Part shown: positions 17,532 through 26,711 of the stretch, piece after piece
How positions within the stretch are numbered: the first letter of the stretch is position 1
How the letters are laid out: the number at the start of each line of letters is the position of its first letter
Origin: W2P13-069 sp963590525
Lineage (GTDB): Bacteria > Actinomycetota > Coriobacteriia > Coriobacteriales > QAMH01
Assembly: GCA_963590525.1 (NCBI GenBank)
Contig: CAVAPV010000016.1
Coordinates: forward strand, 1-38,750
Direction: 5' to 3'
Length of the DNA stretch: 38,750 nucleotides
Made by a program: the position numbers and the translations under genes
The notes under the pieces: model-generated
The model's input: the letters and a program-made list of their open reading frames with translations, nothing else
What the model was told of the DNA's origin: nothing
Databases searched by the model: none

Positions 17532-17591
17532 GTATGGATCCCTTTTGAGTAAGCCGCTGCCAGCGGCGTTTTGATTCAACAGCCCGCCCAT

Positions 17592-17600
17592 TCTATAGCA
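17592..17600 (-). promoter_or_regulatory. Extended -10 promoter of pit
   Basis: The complement reads TGCTATAGA, an extended -10 (TGn plus TATAGA) about 60 nt upstream of the pit start. No good -35 is present, as is usual for extended -10 promoters. Confidence 0.45.
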
Positions 17601-17697
17601 CCGCATGCGCACACCCGCACGCGCGAGGGCGATTTTCGCCGAGTTAGCCTGAATCGTTACTTTACAAAAACCTGTCGTAAACATTTCCAAGTCTTGA

Positions 17698-17726
17698 TTG
17701 CAATGCGCTTTGCAGCAGGAGACAAT
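17698..17726 (+). promoter_or_regulatory. Promoter of the cation-diffusion transporter gene
   Basis: TTGCAA (17698-17703) and GACAAT (17721-17726) are spaced by 17 bp. The resulting leader of about 85 nt is long enough to carry control elements, though I see no riboswitch fold. Confidence 0.5.
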
Positions 17727-17817
17727 AAAGGGATAACGCCTTTTGTGCTGGGTGCGCAGTCGTTGCGCGCTTGCCAAGGGCATGTCATGAAACCGATAGA
17801 AGGGAAGTAGCGCGACC

Positions 17818-19113
17818 ATGTCAGAAGGTCACAGTCAAAGCAAGGAGACTCACATAGGCAAGCCGGCTTCTGCCGGCACTAAACCCGCTAAAAGCGGCGG
17901 TCATATCGCCGTCATAGCGGCCATCATCGGCAATGTCGCCGTTGGTATCGTCAAGTTTATCGCGGCGTTTATCTCGGGTAGCTCCGCGATGCTTTCCGAG
18001 GGCATCCACTCTGTTGTCGACAGCGGCAACGGCATCTTGGTTCTCTTTGGCATGCATCGCTCAAAGAAGGAACCCGATTATCTCCACCCCTTTGGCTACG
18101 GCAAAGAGCTTTATTTCTGGACGCTGGTCGTGGCGCTGCTCATCTTCTTGCTGGGCGGCGGTCTGTCCATCTACAAGGGCATCGAGGGCATACAAGAGGC
18201 CATGGCCGGAACCAAGGTCATGGGCGATGTCACGCTCAACTTTGTCATCATCTTGATCGGCATGGTCATCGAGGGCTCCACGCTTTTGGTGGCTGTCAAG
18301 CAGTTCAACAAGGCGCGCGGCGATGTGAGCCCCATCCGCTTTATCCGCGACGCCAAAGACCCCAGCCTCTACACGGTCGTCTTGGAAGACAGCGCTGCAG
18401 AGCTGGGTTTGGTTGCGGCGCTGGTAAGCCTCATCGTCTACGAGTTTACCGGCAACCTCTATGCCGACGGCGTGGCGTCGTTGTTTATCGGTGTGCTCTT
18501 GTGCGCTGTAGCCGTGGTCTTGCTGTCCGAGACCAAGGGCTTGCTGGTGGGCGAGGGCATGAAGCACACCTCGCTTGACGAGGTCCGAGACATCGTCGAA
18601 GACGACCCCCGCGTGCTCGAGTGCGGGCGCATCCTCACCATGTACCTAGGCCCAGAAAGCCTGCTCATCACCATCGACGCCACCTTCAAGGGCGACATCA
18701 GCGCTCACGACGTCCTGCTTGCGGTAGACGATATCGAGCGCAGGCTCGTCGAGCGTTGGCCTCAGACGGCTCGCGTCTTCATCGAGGCGGAAAGCATGCG
18801 CAACTGCCTCGAGCAGCAAGACGAGGAGGAGAGCTGGGAGGACGCTCACGAGGAGGAATACGCCGAGGAGCATCAAGACCAAGAAGAGCTCAGCGGCATC
18901 GAGCAAGCCGTCGCCGACGCCTTGGAGGATGCGACCGAGGCCAAGCGCGCAGCCGAGGAAGCCGCGGCGATCGCAGCGCTTGCGGCAGAGACCGCAGCCG
19001 AAGCCCAAGCCGAGGCCGCCGAGGTCTTGGCTGCCGCACAGGCAGAGGGAATGGACGCCCAAGAGATCGCACGCATCGTCGAGCAAGGCGACAAGGCCGA
19101 CAAGGCCGAGTAG
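17818..19113 (+). CDS. Cation diffusion facilitator with acidic/Ala-rich C-terminal extension
   Basis: The 431-residue protein is a CDF-family metal/proton antiporter (SLC30-like). Six hydrophobic helices carry the metal site motifs SEGIHSVVDSGNG in helix 2 and VLEDSAAELGLVAAL in helix 5; the latter is the ED..A form seen in ZnT9-like members, so the metal cannot be named. A cytoplasmic dimer domain follows (TSLDEVRDIV..., ITIDATF). Most CDF proteins end near residue 325. This one adds ~100 residues: an acidic stretch (EEESWEDAHEEEYAEEHQD) and an Ala/Glu-rich heptad region that should be a coiled coil. The ATG has GAAGGGAAG upstream. It is monocistronic, with hairpins after the gene. Confidence 0.88.
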   Translation: MSEGHSQSKETHIGKPASAGTKPAKSGGHIAVIAAIIGNVAVGIVKFIAAFISGSSAMLSEGIHSVVDSGNGILVLFGMHRSKKEPDYLHPFGYGKELYFWTLVVALLIFLLGGGLSIYKGIEGIQEAMAGTKVMGDVTLNFVIILIGMVIEGSTLLVAVKQFNKARGDVSPIRFIRDAKDPSLYTVVLEDSAAELGLVAALVSLIVYEFTGNLYADGVASLFIGVLLCAVAVVLLSETKGLLVGEGMKHTSLDEVRDIVEDDPRVLECGRILTMYLGPESLLITIDATFKGDISAHDVLLAVDDIERRLVERWPQTARVFIEAESMRNCLEQQDEEESWEDAHEEEYAEEHQDQEELSGIEQAVADALEDATEAKRAAEEAAAIAALAAETAAEAQAEAAEVLAAAQAEGMDAQEIARIVEQGDKADKAE

Positions 19114-19243
19114 CCGCAAGACCGACCAGCCGCAAAGCGCTTTGTGCCCGTCGAGGCGATGGAAGCGAGCGGCATCTGCCGGTGACGCCGCAGCGCTCCC
19201 TGCTTGACGGCGTTGCCGTTGCTCAATCGCAAATAGACGTCAA

Positions 19244-19272
19244 CGGCTTGTTTGGCAACGGAAAACAAGCCG
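19244..19272. promoter_or_regulatory. Hairpin 1 upstream of the RND exporter
   Basis: CGGCTTGTTT (19244-19253) pairs perfectly with AAACAAGCCG (19263-19272). There is no U-tract on the plus strand. It lies directly before a second hairpin. Confidence 0.5.
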
Positions 19273-19275
19273 CGT

Positions 19276-19320
19276 AAAATCGGGAGTAGCATGGTTCGAA
19301 TCTGCCTGCTCCCGATTTTC
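19276..19320 (+). terminator. Terminator-like hairpin 2 upstream of the RND exporter
   Basis: AAAATCGGGAG (19276-19286) pairs with CTCCCGATTTT (19309-19319), 21 bases before the exporter start codon. It may end transcription from the cation-diffusion gene or act as an attenuator of the exporter operon, since no separate promoter is visible between it and the start. Confidence 0.5.
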
Positions 19321-19340
19321 ATCTACGCAAAGGGGCCTGT

Positions 19341-22300
19341 ATGCTCGCTCGCCTTTCTGTCAAGAAACCCTACTTGGTCTTGGTCGCCGTCATCATCAGC
19401 TTGCTTTTGGGCGGCGTCTCTTTGTCTTATATGAAGACCAACCTGCTGCCCGAGTTCTCTGTGCCGTATTTGGCCGTGATGACAACAGACGTGGGCGCAA
19501 GCCCAGAGCAGGTGCAAAGCGATGTGACCGAGGTCTTGGAGGGCGAGCTTTCCAGCGTAAGCGGCGTCAAAAACGTGACCTCGTATTCCATGGAGAACTA
19601 CTCCATGGTCTTGCTCGAGTTTACCGATGACACAGATATGGACTCCGCGCTGGTCAAGGTCTCGGCTGCGTGCAACACCGTGGCGGGGCAGCTGCCAGAC
19701 ACCGCTGGCACGCCATCGTACATGGAGATGAACATGGACATGATGGCGTCGGTTTATTTGGGCGTCACCAGCGACCAGATGGACCTCGCGCAGCTGTCCG
19801 ATTTTGTCGAGGACACCGTGGTGCCTGCTCTCGAGCGCCAAAGCAACGTGGCAAGCGTGTCTGTCTCCGGCGAGGTGACCAACACCGTCACTGTTGAGCT
19901 CGACCAAGACAAGATCGACCTCGTCAACGACGGCATCTTGGGCAACGTCAACGACGAGCTGTCCAAAGCCAAAGACAAGATCGACCAGGGCGAAAACCAG
20001 ATAGAGAGCGCGCTTGCCAAGCTTGATTCCAGCGAGTCAAAGCTCAAAGAGAGCCAGGCAAAGATCGAGGAGGGCCAAAAGGCGCTTGACGCGGCCAAAG
20101 AGGCGGCAAAGCCCGGATTGTCCCAGCTCGACACCGCCAACGCGATGAAGGCCTCCTACGAGGCGCAGGTCTCCTTGCTGCAAGCGCGCATCCAAGCCGC
20201 CACTGCCATGGGCGACACCGCCACCGCAACTCAGCTCCAAAGCGAGCTGGCGGTAACCCAGCAGGCCCTTGACGCAATCGACAAGCAGATGGGCGATAAC
20301 GCCACCACCAGTGCGGAGACCGTGCTCACCTTGCTCGACCAGCAGCGCCAGCTAGATCAGGCCTCAAGCTCCATCACGCAGGGGCTTGCCTCGATCTCGT
20401 CTACGCGCACGCAGCTCGAGAGCAGCAAAAGCCAGATCGAGCAAAGCCGCGCCACCTACGAGGAAAACCGCGACAACGCCCGCAAAAACGCCAACATCGA
20501 CAAGCTGCTCGACATCAGCACGCTTTCCCAGCTCATCTCTGCGCAAAACCTCGAGATGCCCGCTGGCTACGTCAAGACCGATAGCAGCGACGATGCCGAT
20601 AAATGGCTTGTCAAGGTGGGGCAGAGCATCAAGGACACCAAAGAGCTCAAAAACCTCGTGCTCACCAAGATCGACGGTGTGGGCAAGGTGCGCCTGAGCG
20701 ACGTTGCAAACATCGTCACGGCAGATAACGAGGGCGACTCCTACGCAAACCTCAACGGCCAAGACGGCATCGTCTTGTCGGTGACCAAGAGCCCCACGGC
20801 AAATACGGGTGACATGTCCAAGCAGGTCAACGATCAGATCGCCCAGCTCGAAAGCGAAAACGAGGGCCTCGACCTCATCAAGGTCATGGACCAAGGCGAC
20901 TACATCGACCTCTACATCGCTACCATCCTCAAGACGCTTTTGCTGGGTGCGCTGCTGGCCGTGATCGTGCTCGCGGTGTTCTTGCGCGACATCAAGCCCA
21001 CGCTCATCGTGGCCTTTGCCATCCCCTTTAGCGTCTTGTTCGCCCTGCTCGTCATGTACTTTACGGGGCTGGACCTCAACATCATGACGTTGGGCGCCAT
21101 GAGCCTTGCCATCGGCATGCTTGTGGATAACGGCATCGTGGTCATGGAGAACATCTACCGCTTGCGCCAGCAGGGATACGCCCCTGCGCGCGCAGCCGCC
21201 CAGGGCGCGCGACAGGTTTCTGCTGCGGTCGTTGCCTCTACGCTTACGACTATCTGCGTGTTTTTGCCCATGGTCTTTACCAGCGGCACGGTGCGTCAGC
21301 TGCTCGTGCCCTTTGCCCTGACTTTGTCCTACGTCCTCATCGCCTCTTTGCTGGTGGCGCTTACCGTGGTGCCGGCGCTGGGCAGCGTGCTGTTCAAGAA
21401 CATGAAGACGCGCTCAGAGGCCGAGCTGGGCCGTGTCCAGACCGCCTACGGCAAGGCGTTGAGCTGGTGTTTGTCCCATAAGGCCCCGGTTTTGGTTTTG
21501 GCCGCAGTGCTTTTGGGCGGCTCTGTCTACGGCGCGCTCAATATGGGCGTCGTGCTCATCCCCGAGATGAGCTCGGATCAGATCATGCTCACGCTCGAGA
21601 TGCCAGATGACATGGAGAAAGAAGACGCCTACAAGGTTGCCGACCAAGTGGTCGATGCGGTGGCCGGCGTGGACGGCATCGCAGACGTCGGCTGCGTGGA
21701 CGACAGCTTTACCTCGTCTATGATGACGGCCAGCGCAAGCCAGGTGGACACCTACACGGGCACCTTCATCCTCTACGGCATGGTCGACTCTTCCAAGGTA
21801 AACACCGAGACCCAGATGAAGGAGGTCACGACGGCATGCTTGGATGCTGCCAGCGGCTTTGACTGCGAGGTCTCAAGCAGCGACTCCATGGAGTCGATGT
21901 CGTCCATGATGAGCGCGGGCTTGCAGGTCAAGGTCTCCGGCGCGGATTCTGCCAAGGTGCTAGACCTTGCCCAAGACGTGGTCGAGGTCGTTAAGGGCGT
22001 TGAGGGCTACAGCGAGGTAAGCGATGGCCAAGAGGACGCCGACGAGACCCTGCATCTGATGTTTGACAAGAACAAGCTGGGTTCCATGGGCATGACGGTT
22101 GGCCAGGTCTACCAGCAGCTCTCAAGCGCGCTCACCACCTCTGCCAAGTCCTTTACCATGACCGACCAAGAGGGCAACAACATCGACGTCAACGTCGACG
22201 ACGAAGAGTACGAGTCTCTGGTCAAGTCCAATCTGATGAGCTGGAAGTTCGAGGACAACAACGGCGGCAAGCACAAGCTCTCAAGCGTCGCTACTTTAGA

Positions 22301-23303
22301 GACGGAGGCCGGTTTGACGAGCCTGCAGCGCTCTAACGGCGCCTATGTCTGCAACGTCACGGCCGATATCGACGACGGCTACAACACCACGCTGCTCGTG
22401 CGCGAGCTGCAGCCCAAGCTCGATCAGATGGATGTTCCCAGCGGCTACACGGTAGAGATCGCCGGCACAGACGAGACCATCCAAGACATGCTCAGGCAGA
22501 TGCTCTTGCTCGCCGCTTTGGGCTTCTTGCTGGTCTATCTGGTCATGGTGGCGCAGTTCCAAAGCCTGCTGTCGCCGTTTATCATCATCTTCACGGTGCC
22601 CTTGGCCTTTACCGGCGGCTTTATCGCCCTGTATGTGACAGGCGAGCAGATCTCTATGATGAGCTTGCTGGGCTTTGTGATCTTGATGGGCACCATCGTC
22701 AACAACGGCATCGTCTTTGTGGACTACGCCAATCGCTTGCGTTTGGGTGGCGTCGCCAAACGCGCGGCCCTCATCGCCACCGGCCAGACGCGTATGCGCC
22801 CCATCCTCATGACGGCGCTCACCACCATCTTGGCGATGGCCGCGATGATCTTTAGCCAGGAGATCGGCGCGGGCATGGAGCGCGGCATGGCGCTCGTCGT
22901 GGCCGGCGGCCTGCTTTACGGCACCTTCATGACGCTGTTCGTGGTGCCGATCATCTACGACATCTTCTCGCGCAAGCCGCTGTATCCCATCGATTTGGGC
23001 GGCGACATCGACGACGAGGCGCAAGACGCCGCCGCCGTCATCAAGCGCATGGGCCCGGAGGCTATCGAGACCTACGAGTACGAGACCGCGCGCCAGCGCA
23101 GGCGTCGCCTCAAGAAGGAGGGAGGCGCCCACGGCAAGCGCGCGCAGGCAAAAGAGCAGCTTGCGGCTCAAGCTGTGCAGGGTGCTGTTGGCAATGCCGG
23201 TGACGCCGGCGTAAGCAGCGCGCTGGTCGAAGACGCCCCTGCGGTCGAGGAGCCCTCTGTGGCTGACGGCAATGCGGCAGATGCAAAGCAGGAGGAGCAG
23301 TAG
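19341..23303 (+). CDS. RND efflux permease (HAE1/SwrC-like) with coiled-coil insertion
   Basis: The 1320-residue proton-driven exporter has the AcrB-type duplicated layout: TM1 (LVLVAVIISLLLGGVSLSY), extracytoplasmic porter region, TM2-6, a second porter region, TM8-12. Family motifs are present: LLPEFSVPYLAV after TM1, GAMSLAIGMLVDNGIVVMEN in TM4 (VDN 595-597, with Asp-Asn in place of the Asp-Asp of AcrB) and GTIVNNGIVFVDYANRLR in TM10. Residues ~205-380 are an inserted heptad-rich Lys/Glu/Gln/Ser coiled coil within the first porter region, as in some monoderm members; it may stand in for an adaptor protein, since no periplasmic adaptor or TolC gene is nearby. The C-terminal ~80 residues are Ala/Glu-rich. 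AAGGGG lies 8 nt before the ATG. It is co-transcribed with the ABC-F gene whose ATG touches its stop. Substrate unknown; drugs, lipids or peptides are possible. Confidence 0.9.
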   Translation: MLARLSVKKPYLVLVAVIISLLLGGVSLSYMKTNLLPEFSVPYLAVMTTDVGASPEQVQSDVTEVLEGELSSVSGVKNVTSYSMENYSMVLLEFTDDTDMDSALVKVSAACNTVAGQLPDTAGTPSYMEMNMDMMASVYLGVTSDQMDLAQLSDFVEDTVVPALERQSNVASVSVSGEVTNTVTVELDQDKIDLVNDGILGNVNDELSKAKDKIDQGENQIESALAKLDSSESKLKESQAKIEEGQKALDAAKEAAKPGLSQLDTANAMKASYEAQVSLLQARIQAATAMGDTATATQLQSELAVTQQALDAIDKQMGDNATTSAETVLTLLDQQRQLDQASSSITQGLASISSTRTQLESSKSQIEQSRATYEENRDNARKNANIDKLLDISTLSQLISAQNLEMPAGYVKTDSSDDADKWLVKVGQSIKDTKELKNLVLTKIDGVGKVRLSDVANIVTADNEGDSYANLNGQDGIVLSVTKSPTANTGDMSKQVNDQIAQLESENEGLDLIKVMDQGDYIDLYIATILKTLLLGALLAVIVLAVFLRDIKPTLIVAFAIPFSVLFALLVMYFTGLDLNIMTLGAMSLAIGMLVDNGIVVMENIYRLRQQGYAPARAAAQGARQVSAAVVASTLTTICVFLPMVFTSGTVRQLLVPFALTLSYVLIASLLVALTVVPALGSVLFKNMKTRSEAELGRVQTAYGKALSWCLSHKAPVLVLAAVLLGGSVYGALNMGVVLIPEMSSDQIMLTLEMPDDMEKEDAYKVADQVVDAVAGVDGIADVGCVDDSFTSSMMTASASQVDTYTGTFILYGMVDSSKVNTETQMKEVTTACLDAASGFDCEVSSSDSMESMSSMMSAGLQVKVSGADSAKVLDLAQDVVEVVKGVEGYSEVSDGQEDADETLHLMFDKNKLGSMGMTVGQVYQQLSSALTTSAKSFTMTDQEGNNIDVNVDDEEYESLVKSNLMSWKFEDNNGGKHKLSSVATLETEAGLTSLQRSNGAYVCNVTADIDDGYNTTLLVRELQPKLDQMDVPSGYTVEIAGTDETIQDMLRQMLLLAALGFLLVYLVMVAQFQSLLSPFIIIFTVPLAFTGGFIALYVTGEQISMMSLLGFVILMGTIVNNGIVFVDYANRLRLGGVAKRAALIATGQTRMRPILMTALTTILAMAAMIFSQEIGAGMERGMALVVAGGLLYGTFMTLFVVPIIYDIFSRKPLYPIDLGGDIDDEAQDAAAVIKRMGPEAIETYEYETARQRRRRLKKEGGAHGKRAQAKEQLAAQAVQGAVGNAGDAGVSSALVEDAPAVEEPSVADGNAADAKQEEQ

Positions 23304-25127
23304 ATGGCGTACTTGCTGGGATGCGAGAACATCCGCCTGGAGTTTCCCACGGTCAAGATATTCGACAGCCTCACCTTGGGCGTCAACGACGGCGACCGCA
23401 TAGGCATCGTGGGCAAAAACGGCGATGGCAAGTCGTCGCTTTTGCAGGTGCTAAGCGGCGCTTACGAGCCCGACGAGGGCCGTGTCGTGCGCACTAACGG
23501 TGTGCGCGTCGGTTACCTGGGGCAGCAAGACAGCTTGTCTGACGATGCGACGCTGGTCGAGGCCGTCGTGGGCTATATCCCAGAGTACGAATGGGCCGGT
23601 GATGCGCGCATCCGCGGCATCATGGCAGAGCTTTTGGGCGATATCGACCCGCAGGCAAAGATCGGCACGCTTTCTGGCGGCCAGCGTCGCCGCGCCGATC
23701 TCGCACGCGTGCTCATCGGGCAGTGGGACGTCCTCATGATGGACGAGCCCACCAACCACTTGGACATCGAGGGCATACACTGGCTGGCCAACCATCTCAA
23801 ATACCGCTGGCGCACTGGCAGCGGCGCCTTGCTGCTCATCACGCACGACCGCTGGTTTCTCGACGAGGTCTGCTTGGATATGTGGGAGGTTCACGACCAC
23901 ATCGTCACGCCCTTTGAGGGAGGTTACTCCGCCTATATCCAGCAACGCGTGGAGCGCGACCGCCAAGCTGCCGTGGCTGCTACCAAACGCCGCAACATTT
24001 TGCGCAAGGAGCTTGCCTGGCTTGCCCGCCAGCCTCAGGCACGCGGCACCAAGCCAAAGTTTCGCAAGGATGCCGCGCTCGAGCTTATCGCCGACGAGCC
24101 GCCCGTGCGCCAGACCATAGAGCTGCGCCGCAGCGCGATGAGCCGCCTGGGCAAGAAGGTCATCAACCTCAAGGGCGCCGGCGTGAGCTTTGATGGCCAC
24201 GAGGTTATCAAGCCCATAGAGCTCAATATCGGCGCTGGAGACCGCATCGGCATCCTGGGAGCCAACGGCGCGGGAAAGACGACGCTCTTGTCGCTCATGC
24301 AGGGCAAGCTTGCCCCTACCTGCGGCCGAGTGGAGATCGGCCAGACGGTTAAGATGGCCGTGCTCGACCAGCAGCTCTCAGAGCTCAAAGAGATAGAAGA
24401 CGATTTTGTGCGCGTGGTCATATCGCGTTACAAGACGCGCTACGAGCTCGACGACGGCCGCGAGGTGTCGCCTTCGCAGTTGCTCCAAGAGCTGGGCTTT
24501 GACTCCGCGCAGCTCAACTGCCCGGTCAAAGACCTTTCTGGCGGTCAGCGCCGCAGGCTGCAGCTGTGCTTGATCTTGCTCGACCGCCCCAACGTGCTCA
24601 TCTTGGACGAGCCCGGCAACGATCTTGACACCGACATGCTGGCCCAGGTAGAAAACCTGCTGGACTCTTGGCCGGGCACGATGCTGCTCGTGAGCCACGA
24701 CCGCTATCTCACCGAGCGCGTGACCGATGACCAATACGCCTTGATTGACGGAAGCCTGATCCACATGCCGCGCGGCGTGGACCAGTATCTGGAGCTCGTG
24801 GAGTCGCGTAAGGGGCAGCAGCAGGCTGCATCAAGCGGCCCGGTGCAGGCGATAGGCGTAAAGCAAGAGCAGGCGGCGTCGGCCAACGAGGCAGGTGGCT
24901 TGGGTCAGCGCGAGCTGCGCGAGCTCAAGAAACGCCGCAACTCTGCAGACCGCAAGCTCTCCACTGCGCGCTCCAAGCTCGCCAAGGCAAACGACGCGCT
25001 GGCGGCAATCGACGGCTTTGACTTTGCGGCCCTCATAGAGCAGCAGGCTGTTATCGACGGCCTCAAAGCCCAGATCGCAGAGCTTGAAGACGAATGGCTC
25101 GAGGTTTCCGAGCTGCTGGGCGATTAA
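23304..25127 (+). CDS. ABC-F ATPase, Uup-like
   Basis: The 607-residue soluble protein has two ABC domains and no membrane segments. Domain 1 has Walker A GKNGDGKS (37-44), LSGGQRRRADLARVL (from 123) and MMDEPTNHLD (D147, E148). A linker with the Uup-type ELAWLARQPQARGTKPKFR follows. Domain 2 has Walker A GANGAGKT (from 319), LSGGQRRRLQLCLIL (from 411) and ILDEPGNDLD. A C-terminal coiled coil (~515-600) matches Uup's DNA-binding tail. ABC-F proteins act on ribosomes, usually at the E site; Uup-type members are also linked to genome stability. The ATG directly follows the exporter's stop codon with AGGAGG 10 nt upstream inside the exporter gene, so translation is coupled. That pairing could reflect antibiotic stress, but Uup-type members are mainly housekeeping. 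Confidence 0.9.
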   Translation: MAYLLGCENIRLEFPTVKIFDSLTLGVNDGDRIGIVGKNGDGKSSLLQVLSGAYEPDEGRVVRTNGVRVGYLGQQDSLSDDATLVEAVVGYIPEYEWAGDARIRGIMAELLGDIDPQAKIGTLSGGQRRRADLARVLIGQWDVLMMDEPTNHLDIEGIHWLANHLKYRWRTGSGALLLITHDRWFLDEVCLDMWEVHDHIVTPFEGGYSAYIQQRVERDRQAAVAATKRRNILRKELAWLARQPQARGTKPKFRKDAALELIADEPPVRQTIELRRSAMSRLGKKVINLKGAGVSFDGHEVIKPIELNIGAGDRIGILGANGAGKTTLLSLMQGKLAPTCGRVEIGQTVKMAVLDQQLSELKEIEDDFVRVVISRYKTRYELDDGREVSPSQLLQELGFDSAQLNCPVKDLSGGQRRRLQLCLILLDRPNVLILDEPGNDLDTDMLAQVENLLDSWPGTMLLVSHDRYLTERVTDDQYALIDGSLIHMPRGVDQYLELVESRKGQQQAASSGPVQAIGVKQEQAASANEAGGLGQRELRELKKRRNSADRKLSTARSKLAKANDALAAIDGFDFAALIEQQAVIDGLKAQIAELEDEWLEVSELLGD

Positions 25128-25243
25128 GGGCGTCTTCATAAGTTCTCCAAAAACCCGTGGTATCCTGCCTGAATCTGTGCGACGGCACGGGTGGTTTTGT
25201 CATGCCCTCGCACAAGCCCTAATCCCGACCCTATGGGGGACTT

Positions 25244-26638
25244 TTGGCAAGCAATTACAACGACCGCAGGTCGCAATCAGAGCGCTCTGGTCGCCATGCA
25301 AGGCTTTCGTACGGCGATATCAACCGCACGAGCCATCGCGGCAAGCACTCGATCGGGTCTCCGGACATGATCGACGATGCATCGGCGCAGCGTTCGTCTC
25401 ATCACGGTCGCCTCTCGTCTGGCAGGCGAAGCCGCGATTACGGTAGCTCCTACGATAACCGCTCGAGCTACGAGTGCAATGCCGCCTCTAGCAGCGCTGG
25501 TTTTGACGGCGCAGATACGTATGACACGGGCCGTTCCTCGCGCGTGAGCGGTCAAACCAGCGAGTACTCGCGCGTTGCGATGGGCAACCGCTATTCTGAT
25601 GCCCGCAAGAAACCCCGCAAGAAGAAAATCGCCTTGATCGTCGCCATCGTGCTCTTGGTTGCCTTGGCGGCAGCAGCGGTAGCGGGTGCTATGTGGTACA
25701 TGAAGATCACGAGCAACCTCGCTGGCGACAAAGACATCACCATGACGCAAGAGGCAACCACGGGAGAGCCTTACTACGTGCTCTTGCTGGGCGGCGACTC
25801 CCGCACCGATGAGAAGACCGACAACCGCACGGACTCCATCATGGTCGCGCGCGTGGACGAGACAAACCAAAAGGTGAGCATCATATCGGTACCTCGCGAT
25901 TTGCGCGTCAACATCTCCGGTCACGGCATGTGCAAGATCAACTCGGCCATCGAGTACGGCGGCTACGACGCCATCATCAACGAGGTCAACGAGGTCTTGA
26001 ACATCAAGATCAACTACTACGCCTTCATTTACTTTAGCGGCTTCAAGGATCTGGTAGACAAGCTGGGCGGCGTCAACGTCGATGTCCCCGAGGGCACCTA
26101 TTATCACGGCGTCAGTGTTCCTGCCGGAGAAAACGTCCTCATCGACGGCACCGAGGCGCTTGTGCTGGCACGTTGCCGCCACGGCAACCCGCCCGACCAA
26201 GGCGCCTATGCCATGGGCGATTATCAACGCACGCTCAACCAGCGCAACCTGATCAAGGCCATCGCCAAGAAGGTCTTAAAGCAGGATGTCTCGCAGTACC
26301 CCACGCTTGTCGAGGGCTTGTCCGAGTGCGTGGAGACCAACATGTCCGTCTCCAAGATCGTTGCCATGGCCACTGCCATGAAGGGCTTTGACACCGATAG
26401 CATCGAGGCGGCGCAGCTCCCCATTTGCGGCGACACCGTGGGCGGCGAGTGGTACGCAGCCTTGTACGAGGATGTCTTCCAGGTGATGAGGGACAACTTT
26501 GTCAACGGCAATAAGCTCATGAAGGGCTTGGACGGTTTCGATACAGAAAACAATGACAACGATTTGACATCGTATTGCACAGACGGCGAGCTATACGCTT
26601 ACACTTCCTACGCAGACATGTACGGGAGCTTTAGCTAA
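25244..26638 (+). CDS. LCP (LytR-CpsA-Psr) family cell-wall polymer ligase
   Basis: The 464-residue protein has a long hydrophilic Ser/Arg-rich cytoplasmic tail (1-~125), one membrane helix (~128-152) and an extracellular LCP domain (~172-345). LCP enzymes move lipid-linked glycopolymers (teichoic acids, capsule or arabinogalactan-like) onto peptidoglycan. Motifs seen are YVLLLGGDSRTDEKTDNRTDS, VSIISVPRDLRVNI with the key Arg, KLGGVNVDV, and ALVLARCRHGNPPDQGAYAMGDYQRTLNQ, the last carrying the Asp and Arg that bind pyrophosphate. The start is uncertain: TTG 25244 follows GGGGGA at an unusually short distance, and a later start would only shorten the tail. A -10-like TATCCT is at 25161-25166. 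A strong terminator follows. Confidence 0.9.
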   Translation: MASNYNDRRSQSERSGRHARLSYGDINRTSHRGKHSIGSPDMIDDASAQRSSHHGRLSSGRRSRDYGSSYDNRSSYECNAASSSAGFDGADTYDTGRSSRVSGQTSEYSRVAMGNRYSDARKKPRKKKIALIVAIVLLVALAAAAVAGAMWYMKITSNLAGDKDITMTQEATTGEPYYVLLLGGDSRTDEKTDNRTDSIMVARVDETNQKVSIISVPRDLRVNISGHGMCKINSAIEYGGYDAIINEVNEVLNIKINYYAFIYFSGFKDLVDKLGGVNVDVPEGTYYHGVSVPAGENVLIDGTEALVLARCRHGNPPDQGAYAMGDYQRTLNQRNLIKAIAKKVLKQDVSQYPTLVEGLSECVETNMSVSKIVAMATAMKGFDTDSIEAAQLPICGDTVGGEWYAALYEDVFQVMRDNFVNGNKLMKGLDGFDTENNDNDLTSYCTDGELYAYTSYADMYGSFS

Positions 26639-26648
26639 GCGCGCGATA

Positions 26649-26676
26649 AGAGGCGGCCTGTTGGTCGCCTCTTTTG
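26649..26676 (+). terminator. Intrinsic terminator after the LCP gene
   Basis: AGAGGCGGCC (26649-26658), loop TGTT, GGTCGCCTCT (26663-26672), then TTTGC: a 10-bp stem with one G-U pair. Confidence 0.85.
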
Positions 26677-26711
26677 CTTTGGCGAGCCTCATCGGATAAA
26701 GAGAGAACGCA

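Noticed and set aside
19286..19308. GGTTCGAATC in a hairpin loop, resembling a tRNA T-loop or attachment site
   Set aside because: The bases around it cannot form a five-pair T-stem, no D- or anticodon arm is present, and no second copy is seen.
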